Below the pieces are notes generated by a model. The model was not told where the DNA came from. It searched no databases and was given only the letters and a program-made list of their open reading frames with translations. This document shows, piece after piece, positions 36,901 to 52,600 of a stretch of DNA of 64,000 nucleotides; position 1 is the stretch's first letter; each line of letters begins with the position of its first letter. Source of the DNA: Aphis gossypii (taxonomy: Eukaryota; Arthropoda; Insecta; Hemiptera; Aphididae); contig NC_065530.1 in assembly GCF_020184175.1 (NCBI RefSeq), forward strand, positions 71,215,260-71,279,259. Direction: 5' to 3'. Made by a program: the position numbers and the translations under genes.

Positions 36901-39852
36901 ACAAACTTACATAGTTTAGCGAGTTATTCAAATAATGTAATTCATTACATTGTAAGTAAATAGTACACAATATCTTAATGTTAGAAACTTGACTAAAAAA
37001 AAAAAAAAAAATCAGTTTTTTCAATGAAAAAAAAACGAATTAAAATTTTTAATACCCTGGAATATTTATTGTATTATCTAATACAATGAATTAGTATTCT
37101 ATTATTTTTACATTCATAATATATTTAACTTACGTCATTATATTTACAAGATAGATAAAATTTTTATATAATCACACAATTTATAAGAAATTCAAATTAA
37201 AACAAAACTATTTAGAAATAAAAGCTTAGGTACCTACAATATGAAAAATATACATTTTTAATTTTTAAAATCTTATGTTTAAATATTATATAATATAATA
37301 ATTCATACATAAGTAGTATTTTAAAATTGTATTATTAATGTATTTATGTAAAAAAGGGGAATTTTTCATGTTGTGTTTGACAAATATTGTTATTCATACA
37401 TTAAACCTAAATTTGTTTTGACAATTTTATATTTTTTAGAAGTTAAATAATTATTTTATCATGCATTAATTAATTATTTTAACATTTAAATGAACTTTTA
37501 TAAGCCTGTAAAAGATATTAAGAAAGAAGAAAATGTTAGACATATTATTAAATAATGTAAAATTCATGGAAAGCCCATATACCTTGTTGTTATGTGAAAG
37601 TTATATAGTATCTAAATTTACTTTTTACAATTGAAGTTTATGCTGTTTGTAATATATTTTGATGGTCATAACAATGAATGTGTATTGTGTATATATATTT
37701 TTAAATAGTTTTTTACTTTTATGTGGTAAATAAAAATTTTATAATCTTAAAACTTTTAAATTACACTGAATATTCAAAGTTATATTAATGTACAGCTGTT
37801 TAAGATTAATGTAAAATTAACGTTAAGAGAATGTAGTCATTCAACGTAATCGTCGTTGATAAATAATATTTAATAATAACATATATTTTTACACTATTCC
37901 AATATTAAGTAATTAGATAAAAAAAATACAAGAAAAAAACCAACTAAAAATCATGCTAATAATTTAGAATATCACGAAAAATAAAAATAACAATAAGCTA
38001 CCTAACTAAAAATCAGTCACATCTGCCTTAAATATGGACATCTTATAAATAATCAAATCATAAATAAAATACACTTCGTGTGGAATGCCGCTGCTGGTAA
38101 AACATATACAAAAGAATGTAGATCCTACTGGGGAGAAATAAAAGAGCTTAACACACATACCATATATATATGAAATAGTCAGCCCAATTTTCACCCAAAA
38201 ATGGTCATTTCATTTCTCAGAAGCTCGGTAAAAATATATTTAATACAAATAAATAAATAGTTGTTTTTTCAGTTGTAAGGCACATTTCATTTAAATCTTT
38301 AAATTAACCTTTTTTTATTCTTCCTTTTGTTCTCTGAATTATAATCTTTAATAAAGCATGAAAAAAGTTAATAACTTGGCAGTTGAAACTTAAAATTAAC
38401 AACAATAATAATAAAAGGTATCAGATAGGATCTATTGTTATTTTTTATTTACAGTTTCAAGGTTTCAATTATTAAATCATTGGTCGGTTAGATATTATCT
38501 TGTTTTTTTTTTTATTATGTCAATATATTTACAAAAACTATTTTGTTACATCTAACATAGTATACATTGTATATGGCTGTCTAAAGTTAGATATAATTTT
38601 AATAATATGCTATATGCATATTAAGTATACTATTGATAGCTATATGCCTTTTAGACCTTTTAGTATAATTGATTATATAATATAGTTTTACACATTGTAA
38701 TATTTTATAAACTGAATCGACGATTAATAATTATTTTGGTGGGTAGTAAATTGTTTAATAGATTTCAAATATTACTAAACTAACTTGATTAGTAATGTGA
38801 ATTTAATTTAAAATAAATTAATTCAAAATGGATACGTCCTTTCACATTCACATTTCCCACACTACAAAAATTGTTCAACTAGTGATAACAAATTGTACCT
38901 AGGCCTATATTATTAATTTTTATATTTTGCTGTACTTTATAATTGTATCAAGTTTAAAATAATTTAACTTATTTTTTTTATAATAATAACGCTATAAAAT
39001 AAAATATGGTAAATTATTAAATATTAATAAAAACTGATTTTTTTGCGATTCGGTTCACCAGTGAATATTATTATTACAAATGTTCTCAACAAAAAGTATC
39101 TCAATTAATTTTAATATTATTTTTATCACGAATTGTTATTCATCACGACACATCTGCATTTGATATTACTAAAATATAAATACAGTAAATAATGAGTTAA
39201 TTAACAACAATAAATATGGGTAGAAAAAGTGAAGTAAATATTTTAATAATTAGATAAAATGAAACGTAGCAGGTGTTAAATATTAAGAAAATTCTATGAA
39301 ATTCTATTAAAAGATAATAACAGTATAGATAGCAACACGAATACGCAATTTTAAATTATCTAATAGATAATTATAGAAAAGTATTAATAAAAAAAAACAA
39401 AGAATAGATAATAGACATATAAATATATTCTAGTTCATAATCAGAATATGAATTAGACACATCATTATAATTTTATTAAGATTGTGTATAGAATAAAACA
39501 AAATAAGTAATTCAGATTAAAATACAATTAATCAATTCAATTGTTATAAATTTCATTTGACCTTTAAAATAATTTTGCATTTAAATTTATCAATTTAAAA
39601 TAAAAAGGATAATTTTTGAATTTTAGTGACATTTTTTTAGATATGAAATGAATAAATTAAACTTAAATAAATTATATATTTTTTTAACAGCGTCTGCTAT
39701 TTAAGAGAAGAAAAAATGCCACGAACTCCAAGTATTTATATTACAGATTGTAAATTGAGTCAATATTTATTCATCAATATTCTCAAAAATTTCACTATCT
39801 TATAACTATGACACTTAAATCAATAATATTGATACTATTTTGAGTGTATTTA

Positions 39853-39893
<41 letters not shown>

Positions 39894-40380
39894 AAAAATT
39901 ACTCAAAATCATTAAAATTAGGTAAAAATATTTCAATATTTGATACTTACACATACATAAAAAAAAATATATACCTAAAATAATGAATTATCACAACGAA
40001 TTTAAAACGAGTATCATAGTACGCAATTAACCATAGAGTTATAATATTATATTATGATATATGTCTACGGGTATTACTATAGGATCAAATTATATAATGA
40101 ATCCAAGCTAATCTACAGCTCAAAAAGCAACAATCTACTTAATTTTTTTCTACCGTAATATCGCTGTTCTATGTATACTATAAATTATTTTAATTTTTGA
40201 TGAATTCGATAAATATGTACTTTAATGTCATAATATTTTTTATAAACTATAATTTATAATATATTATTGATACATGTGGCTGTACATATATACTGAAGTC
40301 GATATCATAGGACATGATTATTTAGATAAATAGATACCTATAGATATTTAATTGGGATAATAAAATATAAAAAAATGTTT
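30970..40380. other. Long AT-rich desert
   Basis: I see no gene. Open frames are short and reflect base composition. A minus-strand stretch at 38127-38006 follows a very good acceptor (TTTCTCCCCAG) and stays open for 40 codons to TAG; it matches nothing I know. A TA microsatellite lies at 39858-39886. Confidence 0.6.
39858..39886. repeat. (TA)n microsatellite
   Basis: Uninterrupted TA run of about 14 units. Confidence 0.95.
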
Positions 40381-40394
40381 GATATTTTCGGATT

Positions 40395-40646
40395 TTTCGG
40401 GTCCGTAAACATCCACGACAGACTGTCGACGCGTCGGTGTGGGCGGCACCGGCTACAGGACTGGCACGCAGGACCGCTACGCTTTTTGGCCGTCCCTGGT
40501 GCCAACTGACTCGGTATATAAGTGCGTGCGTAAAGGCGATCGGGCGGACCTCCACCGGTATTATAATATTGTATCATTCCACTGCTGCCGATCGCGACGA
40601 TCATCGTACGACTACGTCAAAGTCTCCCGTATCCACAGTAAGCCAG
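40395..40646 (+). promoter_or_regulatory. GC-rich island with TATA box and splice donor: candidate promoter and 5' UTR exon
   Basis: This is one of the sharpest GC-rich patches in the AT-rich half. TATATAAG lies at 40515-40522. About 125 bases downstream, CCAG/GTAAGG at 40646-40647 is a good donor. The interval from the expected start (about 40545) to the donor has no ATG, as expected for a non-coding first exon. Frames on both strands are open across the island, but none gives a recognisable protein. The downstream coding exon, if any, is not found in the window. Confidence 0.35.
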
Positions 40647-40659
40647 GTAAGGAACATTT

Positions 40660-43600
40660 TGTGTTTTTTTTTTGTCCAATTGCTTTAATATTTTCATTTT
40701 GATTTTTAATTTTCGAAATGTTCATATATATAATGTATGTATTATATATTATATAATACGTCATATCTGAGATGTATGGGCAAATTATACTCAAAAACAC
40801 GTGACGAATTCCGTTTCAGTACTCTTTCATCAATGCAAATCATTTTCCTTTAAGTCTATTGGAAACCGTTATTTATTAAGGGGCAAAAATACAGTCAATT
40901 TTTAGTCATGTTTTTATGCTGTGGTCATACAATAAGCATTATGGAAAAATTAAATTAAAATAAAACCCATTTAAGTGAAATAACAAAACAGGAAAAATGT
41001 CTTATAAAATCGATAAAGTTTTATTTTTATTTATTTATTTTTTTTTTTTGAAAAAGAAAATCATTACTTAGGTAAATTTAATTTATTTTAATTAACTATT
41101 ATAGACAAATATATTTAAAAACTTTAACATTTTATGACATTAGTAATTAGTATTTAAAATCTGAGTGTAATCCAACTTAGCGTAGTCTCCATTTTTCAAA
41201 AAAAAAAAAAAAATAATAATAATAATAAAAATAATAAAATAAAATATAATTCTCGCTATTCATATTCCGTAGACTTTGACGTCCTTAAATATATTATTAA
41301 AAATAAATCGTCATGTATAAAATTAATTTTAAAATTCCTGAATACGGGTTTTTGTTGCCACACAAATTGTGTTTTATACGTAAACGTCAAAATTGTAATT
41401 CCCAAAAATGAGTTAATATTTTTCAATTATTCAAATAAGCATAACTGTGAATTTTTCGTATTTTTTAAATGTAGGTACAGGTTTTAAGTGAAATTATAAT
41501 TATGAACAACTATATTATAATTAAATATTGTTTTGCACTTATTGTGCTATTTTAATATAATTATTCTTTTCGAATTAAAGTAATAAAGTTGTTTTTATTG
41601 CTTGTGAAATAAGATATAAACTTTATTTCATTTGCCAGTGTCTTATGTTATCTATATGATAAATAAAAATTTTAATTCGTAAAAATTATTTTTATTTTTT
41701 ATATTAATGTATTTTGATACATCTTTAATATTATTTTTATGTATTATGTATTAATATTATAAGTGACACTATGAACAAAATAAGGTTTTATTTATACAAC
41801 ACAACTAAGTTTTAATTAAATTATGATATTTATGATTTATATATTTAAGTTTCCATTCCATAACAGAAAAATAGCTATAAATTAAGCCATTTAATTCTAA
41901 AAAAAACAACTATGTTTAGTATGAAATTAAATTTAAAAAAAAACATCTGTTTGAATTATTTAAAAAAAAAAAATGACACGATAAATAAAGAACAAAAACT
42001 TTATTCTTAGCTTTAAGTACCTATTAAATTGTATTTAATCAGATTCTATTAAAATAAATAGAGTGTAGCACAAAATAATAAATTGGATTTCTGACAAAAG
42101 AAAAGTGAATAGTGTACGTATATACAGTTACTACAGTGCGTATATGATATAAAAAATTACAAACATTTTCGTAAAAAAATAATCAAGTATAATATACTTA
42201 CCAGTAAATAACATTTTTATAAAACATCAGTTAGAAATTAAAATACAAAGAGTTTTCAGTTATATATTTTAAAATATTGAAGTTACAGTTTTAAAATTTG
42301 TTTTTAATATGAGTAATATTACTAATTAGTAAATACGCGTAGAATAATCATAACTTTACAAATTCTAATTTATATAGAAAAAAAAAGTTTTATTGTGTTA
42401 TTCTTAAATTGTTGTACACTTTGTATAGGTACAATTTACACCATTTATATAATTGAATAAATAATATAAGATGTACATTTAAATTATTAATATGTACAAA
42501 ATACATTGTTTACGTTGACACTTGTGACAAGACGTATTGAAACTTCAAAATAATATATTGTGTAACGTTTTGTATTTATAAAGAGATTTTAAGCTTGTCT
42601 GTATTAATTAATTTATGGTAGGTATAATAAGTTAAGCAGATATTGTAGTGCTTTTATCTTGTGTTAAAACAATACAATGCTATTTATTAATAATGATGTA
42701 ATTATTACTAAAAAATGAACAAGCAAATAATAATGCAAAATAACCAATACAACTTTTAAAATATTTAGTATGTTTCTTATATTGAAATATTATGTTTACA
42801 ATAGAGAATTTCATTAATTTAACTTATGGTTATCTAAAACTTAATAATCTCAATAGTAAAAAATGATAGTATTTGTCTAAAGATTAAAAAATGAATCATT
42901 TTAAATTTTAATAATTATTTATTACTTTACTTTTTATTTTTTGTTATACGGATTAAAAATTGATTTTAATATCGTTATTATAAATTGAATAAATTAATAA
43001 TAATTAAGCTAATTATGTTTAGATACTTAAATATAAATAAAAATAACCTAAATCAAGTTTGTAAGACCGTAATATATTTTAACACTGTGATCTGTTAGGT
43101 TAAATTTTTGTATTAATGGATACTTCAATTTTTAATTTTGTATTTATTTTACTTAATATAAATATTTGAATGAGTATCAATACATACGTTTATGATAAGT
43201 ATTAGCAATAATAATTAAATTACTTAATTATATTATGATAAAGTCATTTTATATTTTAAGATATTGGTATCCCCTAGTAGCTATTAAAATGTATTCTATC
43301 TTCTAAGCATTAAATGATTATAAAGTTATAAATAATGGATTCTTAATCGTATCTGGTATTTTTACTTATATCAATATATTTCTACATAACTAGAAATTAG
43401 AGTATCTGTTTAAAAAGCCTGAAAAAAAAAACAAACAAATAAAGACATTTTAGTAAAAAATTGTAAAATCTTAAGCATAAACATAGGAACTTAAAATTAT
43501 TATTTAATTATTTAAGCAAAAATTAAATTTTTCTATTGTTGGAGTAGAAAAAGTTTTGATAGCATTTATAGCCAGTGTATTCCTTTGTCCAAATCTATCT

Positions 43601-46600
43601 TGATGCTTATATCTAACATTTTATAAATTAATTTAGTTATTTTTTTTATTTACCATATAATTAAGAAACAATATAATATTGTAATTGTTAAAAATTGGTT
43701 TCCTAGTAAGTTTATATACATATTTATTGACTTTAAAAAATGTATCTCACTGCAGAGCAATAATGCTTATTTCTTGGTTCGGGTTTTGTGTAAACAAATA
43801 TCATGTACTGATCGTTTTTACATAATCTTTTCTTGATTTATATTTTAGGTAAGAACTTCAAATTATTTTCTAATCATATAATTTTTATACTTTTTTTTTT
43901 TATAACTTGTTCATTTATTAAAATATAAATGTATAATATATATATTTATTCATACATATTTAAAAACAATATTTTACGTTGTTTCATCAATGTAAACATT
44001 TACTTTTTATACAATGTTTTAATAAGGTAGGTCGGCACGTCTCGGAAAATCATACGACGGCGATGCTCGACACGTTACAATATTTTTGCAGTCAGTCAAA
44101 CGAGAACAGGATACGACTCTATAGGGGTCTCATCCATCACCGTTAAGGCATTTTTCTAAAGTCGATCTGGAACTGCTTTTTTGTTCGTCTAGCGGGATTG
44201 TAGGTATCTCTCGTTATCTATATACCACCGTGCCGTGACTACCGTGGTACCATATAATAGTTATTATTATTATTATTAATTTTTCTAGACATAATGCACG
44301 TCTTGTAAAACTATAGGCCACGAAGGGTTAACGCGATTACTTACTAATACGGTATCAATAAAATAACATTTTTTGTGTAGTATCATGATATATTACGTAT
44401 ATCAGTATCGTTCAAATATTCGAATTTTCATTTATTTCAAACTCTGATGGATGTATAATAGATATAATAATAATATATGTATAATAATTATTAATTTTTA
44501 TATTTATTCTTATTGCACTTGCATAATATATATACAAAAATGTTATTGTCTATTTATGATTAAAATTTAAAAAGTTAAGATCAATCTTGAATTCGGAAAT
44601 CAATTTTTAATTGAGCCCGTAACAAAAATTGGCAAAAGATAAAGTAGTATAGTACTTAAACAATAATATTATACTAGTGATTACTTTTTTATTTTGCTTT
44701 TTCTTCAATTATGTCGAAATTATTTTTATAAATGATCATTTAAAACACTATTTTCATCAATAACCAATAATTTAGAGGTATATTATTTGTTTTTATTTTG
44801 TTTAAAGCCCCGAAAAAGAGTTTTGTGGACCCTCCCCCTCTAATAAATAAATTAACGTATACTTTGTTATACATTTATCATATTTCTTCGATCTATTTTG
44901 CAAAACACAAAATAGCTTTCAAAATTTTCACTTTAAAATTGTAATGTCCTTTCCAACGTATTAACTGTGTAGGTATATTTTATTCCCAACAAATGTCACT
45001 ATTATATAGATATATATTATATGTATATTGTATACATATATAACGCATTATATAATAATAATATTATTTAGATGCCTATATAGGGGGTATATTACTAGTC
45101 GTAAAATAAATGCATCCAATGGTAACTTGTGGGTTGACAAAACTCTCTATCGAAAATATCTGTCGTCGGTCGCGTGGATATCATCGGTTATTGTGACACG
45201 TGTCTATCACTATCAATTCCGAACCGGGCCACAGCGAAACTGTGGTCGCCACGACCGCGTGTACACGACGTTTGTCGGGATCCATTTAAATTATGCTTTG
45301 TATAAATATTTTTTTTGTTTTTGATACAACCCGTGTCGTAAAACATAGGGTGAATATCACACTAAATATAACAGGTAAAAATAACTCATACGCAAGTTCC
45401 TATACTAAAAAAATACATCAATATATAAGGTTTTACACGATGAAAAAAGTTTAAATTAAATTATTTCCGACGAAATTTATAATTTATGTACATACAAAAT
45501 TATAATTGAAAAATGTTGATAATAAAAATAATTTCCTCTCCATTTTACGAAGAATCGAGAGCGAAGACTGACAACTTAAATGTAGTTGTTGTGATTAAAA
45601 TTTATATGTTTTGGTGTTGCATGAAAAACGGCTTAAATCCAATTTATAACGAATACAAAAAAAAAAAAAAAGAGGATTGTTTGTACTATTTCTATATCAT
45701 AGGTAATAAGTTATAACTTATAAAATATCTATTTTAAACAGCGTTAAAATGTTTAATATTATTCTGTCTTACACAGTTACACTATTTTATTATCCCTTTA
45801 ATTTCATTTCCGTATATCTATTCGTTTATTTTTGGTCATATAAGAACTTACGCACTGGAGTAAATTTTACCTGTAGGAACTTACATATTATATGCTATCG
45901 TCTACCTACTATAATTTGTATGGACAGTTAAAAACGGATGGTTATCAATTTATCATATATGATATTATTGTGTGACATCAACGGTTACTTTGACCAAATT
46001 TGGTCGCGATCGTCAACGGATGTCTGAACAACACAGCGTCGCCAGACAGACTTCACTGTAAAATGTATAATATAAATATACAGAATACGACCAGTTTTTC
46101 GCATCCGCGTTCTACTTTACTGCTTCCGTCGTAACGCGCGATTTTTCCACTATCTAGAACATGCACGTATATCGTATAAAATGCGCATAAAAAAATGTAA
46201 CTGCGATGATGACGTTCACGTATACATTATAGTAGGTATCTATATATAATAAATAATATTATTATATTATATAGGTATCTACATCGAGTGCGCGCAACAC
46301 ATATATTTTCAAAAACGATTTACTGGGTCAGAGAATACATTTTGGTAAATCTTTTTTACTTTATGGTACATCTTTTGAATTTGGAATTGGTCACCAAATT
46401 TGCATGGGTGTGTTTGTGTTTTTATGTTGATTTTATTTTATTTTTTATAAATTACTCATATTACAGCTCAAATAATTCTATTAGATAACGTCGATCCTGT
46501 TCGATTTCAGTCAGATTTTGTTAAAGATCTAAGTAACGCATAATGTTTTTGACGGAGAACTAAATTTTGAAAATCATATAATAGTTTTCTCCATTAGCAT

Positions 46601-49600
46601 TTAAAATATTGACGAATATTCAGTTTTTGCGTATTTTAATTGATCATATTAGTAGTTATCATTTAATGTGATTCCTTCCTGCCTTCCAATCTCTGAAGTA
46701 AAATTTTACACTATATAGTGCCTAGAATAATTAATTTGACTAATGAAAGCCTTTGATACAATTTAATTCAAAATTCACTCTCTTGTATAGGATTACAAAT
46801 TCGTTTCAAGTATCTGACAAAATACCAATATTACCGATGCGTAAGTATGTACAAAATACATTTCCAATTACCCGTAAGCAGCTTGATCGTGAATCATGGA
46901 TTTATCATTGTTAGTGAATCGAACCACTAAGCATAAAAGACATATAAAATAGTTGATAAACAGAGATAGTGGATTAAAAAAATGACACATTTTAACTTGA
47001 TTTAGAGAGATTTGTGTTCAAAATTACAATGTTTATTTACAAAAAAAAAAAAATTACCACAAGGATGTTTTATTATTATCTTTCTATGATTTTTAAGTTG
47101 TATGCTTAGTGCTTACACATATTTTTTAAAATTTATCTAACCTATAAATGTTTCACTATATTTTGTTATGATTTTATAATCTTGATTAAGGAGTATATTA
47201 TCCATGTTCTTCAATTAATTTAACAACTAAAGTTCGAGTATACAAATGACGTTATGGATTAAAATTATAACAATTAGTATAAATAAATAAAACCTAATAC
47301 AATAGTAACGTATGTATTGTGATTTTATAACCTATTTTAATTAAAATGGGTTTAAGTCTTAAACTTTTAAAACAATCTCCATCGTCATCAGAATAGATGT
47401 ACCTAACTGTATTGACAAACTGGTACTCTGACATCATTACTTCAATGTGTTGCCTTAAAATGGATTAGTAAAATCAAACTTGTTTAAAACTACTTAGTTT
47501 TATAACTGCGTCGTAACTCTGCAGTTTATTTATAAAAATAAAATGTGCATGTAATAATTTCATGATGTAGGTACAAGGTACACGTAATATTAACCATGTT
47601 ATTATATAATTATAATATTTAAATTATAAATAAATCAAAAAATTATTATTATTCATTTTATACATTATCTTCCATATTAATAATTGTTATATTATACTAA
47701 ATTAAATTATTTTGAAATTTTTTCGTTAATTACATTATAAACTCTTGTTAGCTCTAGTTATTATACCCAAAATTGGATGAACTTAGGTTGTAAACTTGTA
47801 AACATTGAACAAATTTTTTTTTAAACGTTGAGTGTGATTGCGTTTGTAAAGGATTTCACTCCAACACCGATTTCTGACAGTGAAACGAACCGTTGTTATA
47901 TTTTGACTTGTTTCTCTTCTTATCTAAACAAAGTTGGATATACCTACCACAGTGGTTCTAGCTGTGAATACAAAACGTCAGTTTTGTGACAAACTAATCG
48001 TGATGGTCGCTCTTAGAGTAAATTTGAATATATTGAAAAACTTTCATAACAATTATAATGAAACTAAATTATAATTTATCTATGGAATTAAATTGTTCTT
48101 AAAAAAAAAACTTAAAATATTGTTTACACGTTATATTTTGTAGTATTTATTTTTAGACAATACATTTATTCAAAGTGTAGAATTGTGTAAAATAGATAAT
48201 ATAAATAATATAAATTTAAATTTGCTAATAAAATAGTAAGATTAAACGTATTGACTAATAAATATTAATATTAATATTGAAATATCATTGATACCATTAT
48301 TATTTATTTTTAATATTGTATTATATTGTTTTTTGGATAAAAGATTATGATTAACTGAAGTGTATATAAGAACATAATTTTTTGTTCATATTTTTTTTTA
48401 AAAATAAAAGAATGTATACAATAAATAATGTAGTTTTATAATTGAAATTTATAAAGATGTAATAAGTTACTCATTGACAACTAAAACTTATATGATACAG
48501 AAAGTTGTATCTAGAAATATAAATATAATCTTAATTTTATCAAGATAATATTGAAAAAAAAATCGATTTTTTTATTAGATTTAAAGTATAATATATTTCA
48601 AAGTAATCAAAATAAATATGAGCCTTTGGTCTAAATATGAATTAGACATTTTAATATTCTGTAAGAAAAAGATTCGAAATTATTAATAACAATACAGATA
48701 TAGACGTAATTTTAACCTTATAGTTATTAAATATTATGGTCTTAAGATCTAAAATGAACTATTTTAGAACTTAACAAATATATCAACATCTAAAATGTCT
48801 TTAAATTTCTAAAAATTACAAAAATAAAAATTTTAAATTCTATCATTGCCATTAAATTATGAACTTAATGTAAATTTGAATTTAATTTTGAGCCGTTAAT
48901 TTTAGAATCGCGAAGAAACAACAAAACTCAAATTGAATGAAATCGAGATTACATCGATTTTAATTTATCTTTCAGTAGTTAATTTTTATGTATTTATTCA
49001 AAAATACTAAAAATTTTAAAGTGACATTTCAGAAGTAACAGTTATATGTATACAAGTTAAATAGATACATATGTATTAATTGAAAAAAGTCTTCTGATAA
49101 AAAAATGTTGTTCAAAAATAATATTATTATTCACAAGAAATAAATATTTTACTGAGCTTCATAACATACTAACAACTAACACCATATTTATCTAGATTAG
49201 AAAATTAATTATAAAAATAAAAATAATTGTTTACTAATTTTTTTATCTTTATAAGTGAAATTATAATAAACAATTTTATTATTTATTCAAAAAGATATTT
49301 ATTACTAGATTGAAAGTTGTAATTATCACTTATGGAAATAATGTATGTATCTTCAATATTATGATCATTGATCATATAATAAGCTATTCTGTGTAACTGA
49401 CTATCTGTATGAAATTTAACCGAGTCACTACTTGAATATAATATATATTTATAATATAAATACATTCAGACTTCCAAACAAGACATTTATATGAGTTATA
49501 ATAATATGGAATGGAAGCAAATGAAATAAAATGTATAAAATATTTGTATATTATAGAATTTTAAACAACATATTGTATAACCCGAACTCCATAAAAACTT

Positions 49601-52600
49601 GTTTTTATTTTTTTATTAAAACATGTTGGTACATCCAATAGTAAGTTGTACTTACGAGTATTAAAAAAGTAAAATAAATTTTATTACCTAAAAAAAAAAA
49701 GTAAATTCGAAATGTCTGTAAGTTTCTAGAGTTTAACAATGGTTTGTTTAGTTATTTGTTAAAAGAAAATGTCTACCGCCGTATGTAAAGCGCAATATGA
49801 AATGCGTAGTAAACTGTAAACAGAAATACAACCTTTTCAACAGCACCTAATCTATCCGTAGTCTGTACCATATTCAAAAGAGAGTATAGGTACACGATAC
49901 AGACACGTCTTTATACAATATTTAAAATTAAAATATACAGGTAGAAATAATAAAACATCGACGACTCGCGATAAAAAGTGATAAACTGTTGAAGAAAGCA
50001 CACAACGAGTGCTGCATTCACCGGTGTTATTGACACAGCATACATTATCGCTGACGATTTGAATGTGGTACATTAGTCAGTATTTGCAAAGTACGAATGT
50101 ATATAATGTGCATATATTATAATATAATAAAGTATTATGTTATACCAGGAGTGTGATTTTCATTTTATTTAAACGTATAGATCTTACCAAATGTTGTGCG
50201 CCAAACAGTTTGATGATTCCCCGTAAGAACCAACACAATAATATTTTCGGTCACACGAAATTCGAAAGACTCAGTCATCATGTAGAGTATAAACTGTACA
50301 TACGTACAACAAACGTTTTTTTGTTTTATTGAACGTCGTAATAATATTCCTCACATATTATACAAGTATAAAATAGTGTAGATATTTTCAGAAGAATATA
50401 ATATATATTATAATAATTATTATTGGTGTGGTTTAACGGACCGTATTATAGAGCATTACAAAAGGATCAGATTTCGATAAAAAAATAAAAAAATAAAAAA
50501 CTTACTCCTCGAACATCAACGGTATTTGTTCGGCGAAAACGATCCGGAAATCTATACGGTCGTACTATGATGTGTTTCAGAGACTAAACTCGACGATGAG
50601 AAATATGATATAATATGTATATTAAAATCAAATTTATTTAAACATTTTATGCTATTCTATATGTGAACGTATATATTTCTTGTCATATTTTATGTAAAAT
50701 ATATTTTTAACGACCTATTCTTTGGGCGAGTATTATACTGTTATCGTCCGTTCCATATCGTATAGCGCGTTATATGTATACGTAAATACGTAACGCGATG
50801 AGCATTATAACGACGAGGGAGGGGTTAGTTTTATAAACCTAATCGGCGAGAAATCCTAAGTAGAATTAAAGAGTGGATCGACAAAGTCCTTCGTTTTATA
50901 CACAGAAATAACATTATACGTATCTTATGGATTACATATAATGACGTATTGATATTTTGCTCATTCGGCAGACACACATCGCCCGGTCCCCTTTCATATC
51001 TCTGCATATCTTTAACCGTTGCGGCTGAGGACGAAGTAGAAATTTTAATAACAATACCATACACAAAAGACACGCACAGACGCGAGAAATATATATTCAA
51101 CAGTCAATCCCATTTCGCCACCTCCCATCCATATAACCATTTATATGTGACAATATTTTGGCGTATAATATCACAGAGCGTTCATTTCTATTGAAATCTC
51201 CGGCCGTTGGTTGTTATACGCCTGATGAGATTCGAGATTTACGTGCTCCAGTCCGACATATCCCATGGCGTATTATCATAACGCTTTTATTCGATTTTAC
51301 GATTTTATTATGAATCAGACCAGTTTAACTTCAATGTTGACTTTTGAAACGAAAGAATAATACTAAGAATCGTTATTTGTTATTCGTTCGAATGCTTTTA
51401 CGTAGTTGTTTTCGCATTATAAGGAATCCACTCATCAATCTTAAAAACAAATAACAACATTTTTATTATTTATATTATGTTAAGACACCAAAAAGTCATC
51501 GATTTAATGTGGTGTACAATTATTGTACTGAACAACATTCCTAAGTTTCTTCAGTTATTCATTGAACATAATAGTACGTCACGATGTAAGTACCTATTTT
51601 GTGATAACATTTAATCGCATTACTGTTCTATTGTTAAATTTCCACGAATAATCAGAAACCTTTTTGAACTTACATAATTATTAGTTGTTACAATTACAGT
51701 AAGATTTTTGTATAATATGGAAAATGGTTTAATATGTAGATTTATAGAATTTGTGAAATTGTGCTCAATTTTGACTGAAAAAACAAGAATAAAAATGTTT
51801 ACAGTATTTACTGGAATATACTAATAGATAAAAAAAATAACAGCACGTTATAATAGTAGGTTATAATATGGCTAGTTCATAAAAATTTGAATTAATAAAC
51901 CATAACAAATTCATACTTGTTTTTAGATGGTTTTTTTATTGATAATATATATAGTTACTATTAAATTGTAAAGATTCATATGATTCATAATTTAGTCGTA
52001 TATAGTAACCTGTGTTTACTGGTCAGAATATTGGTCACTGTGCGAGAGATAATATTTGGGTACTAAACTACTTTCCAACAAAAAATTGCTAGTTATCTAT
52101 ATAAAATATTAAGCACATCAATGCCCACATTTTATTTAACGTATCTTTTCAAAATCAAAAGTCAAAACTGCACTAGTATTTGAATGTAATTTATGTTTAT
52201 TATAATATGATGTGGGTTCATAATATTATGTAGGAATTTCATTATCTGCCATTCAAGTTTTCTCGTATTTTAAACCCAATCGATTCCTATGTAGGTATCT
52301 ATTCATTATACAATTCATAGCATTAATCTTATTACTGCGGTACTGTGGGTTTATAGAATACTCCCATGTGTTTACAAAATCAAGTTATTTGTGTTGTGAT
52401 GTTATAAGATTGGTATAAAAGCATACAATGTACGATCATCTAAAATGTTATTATGTGATTTTGTTAACAATTATTCTGTTTATTATCGTGTTCTCTGTCG
52501 TATGTGATACATACGTCATGTGTAGAAAGAAATCATCAATTTTATTCATCTAATAAAATATGTTGAATTTTAGTATAATTTATCAATATTTATAATAATT

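Noticed and set aside
40322..40702. Four overlapping open frames on both strands at the 40.5-kb island
   Set aside because: They contradict each other and none resembles a protein. The TATA box and splice donor fit a non-coding exon better.
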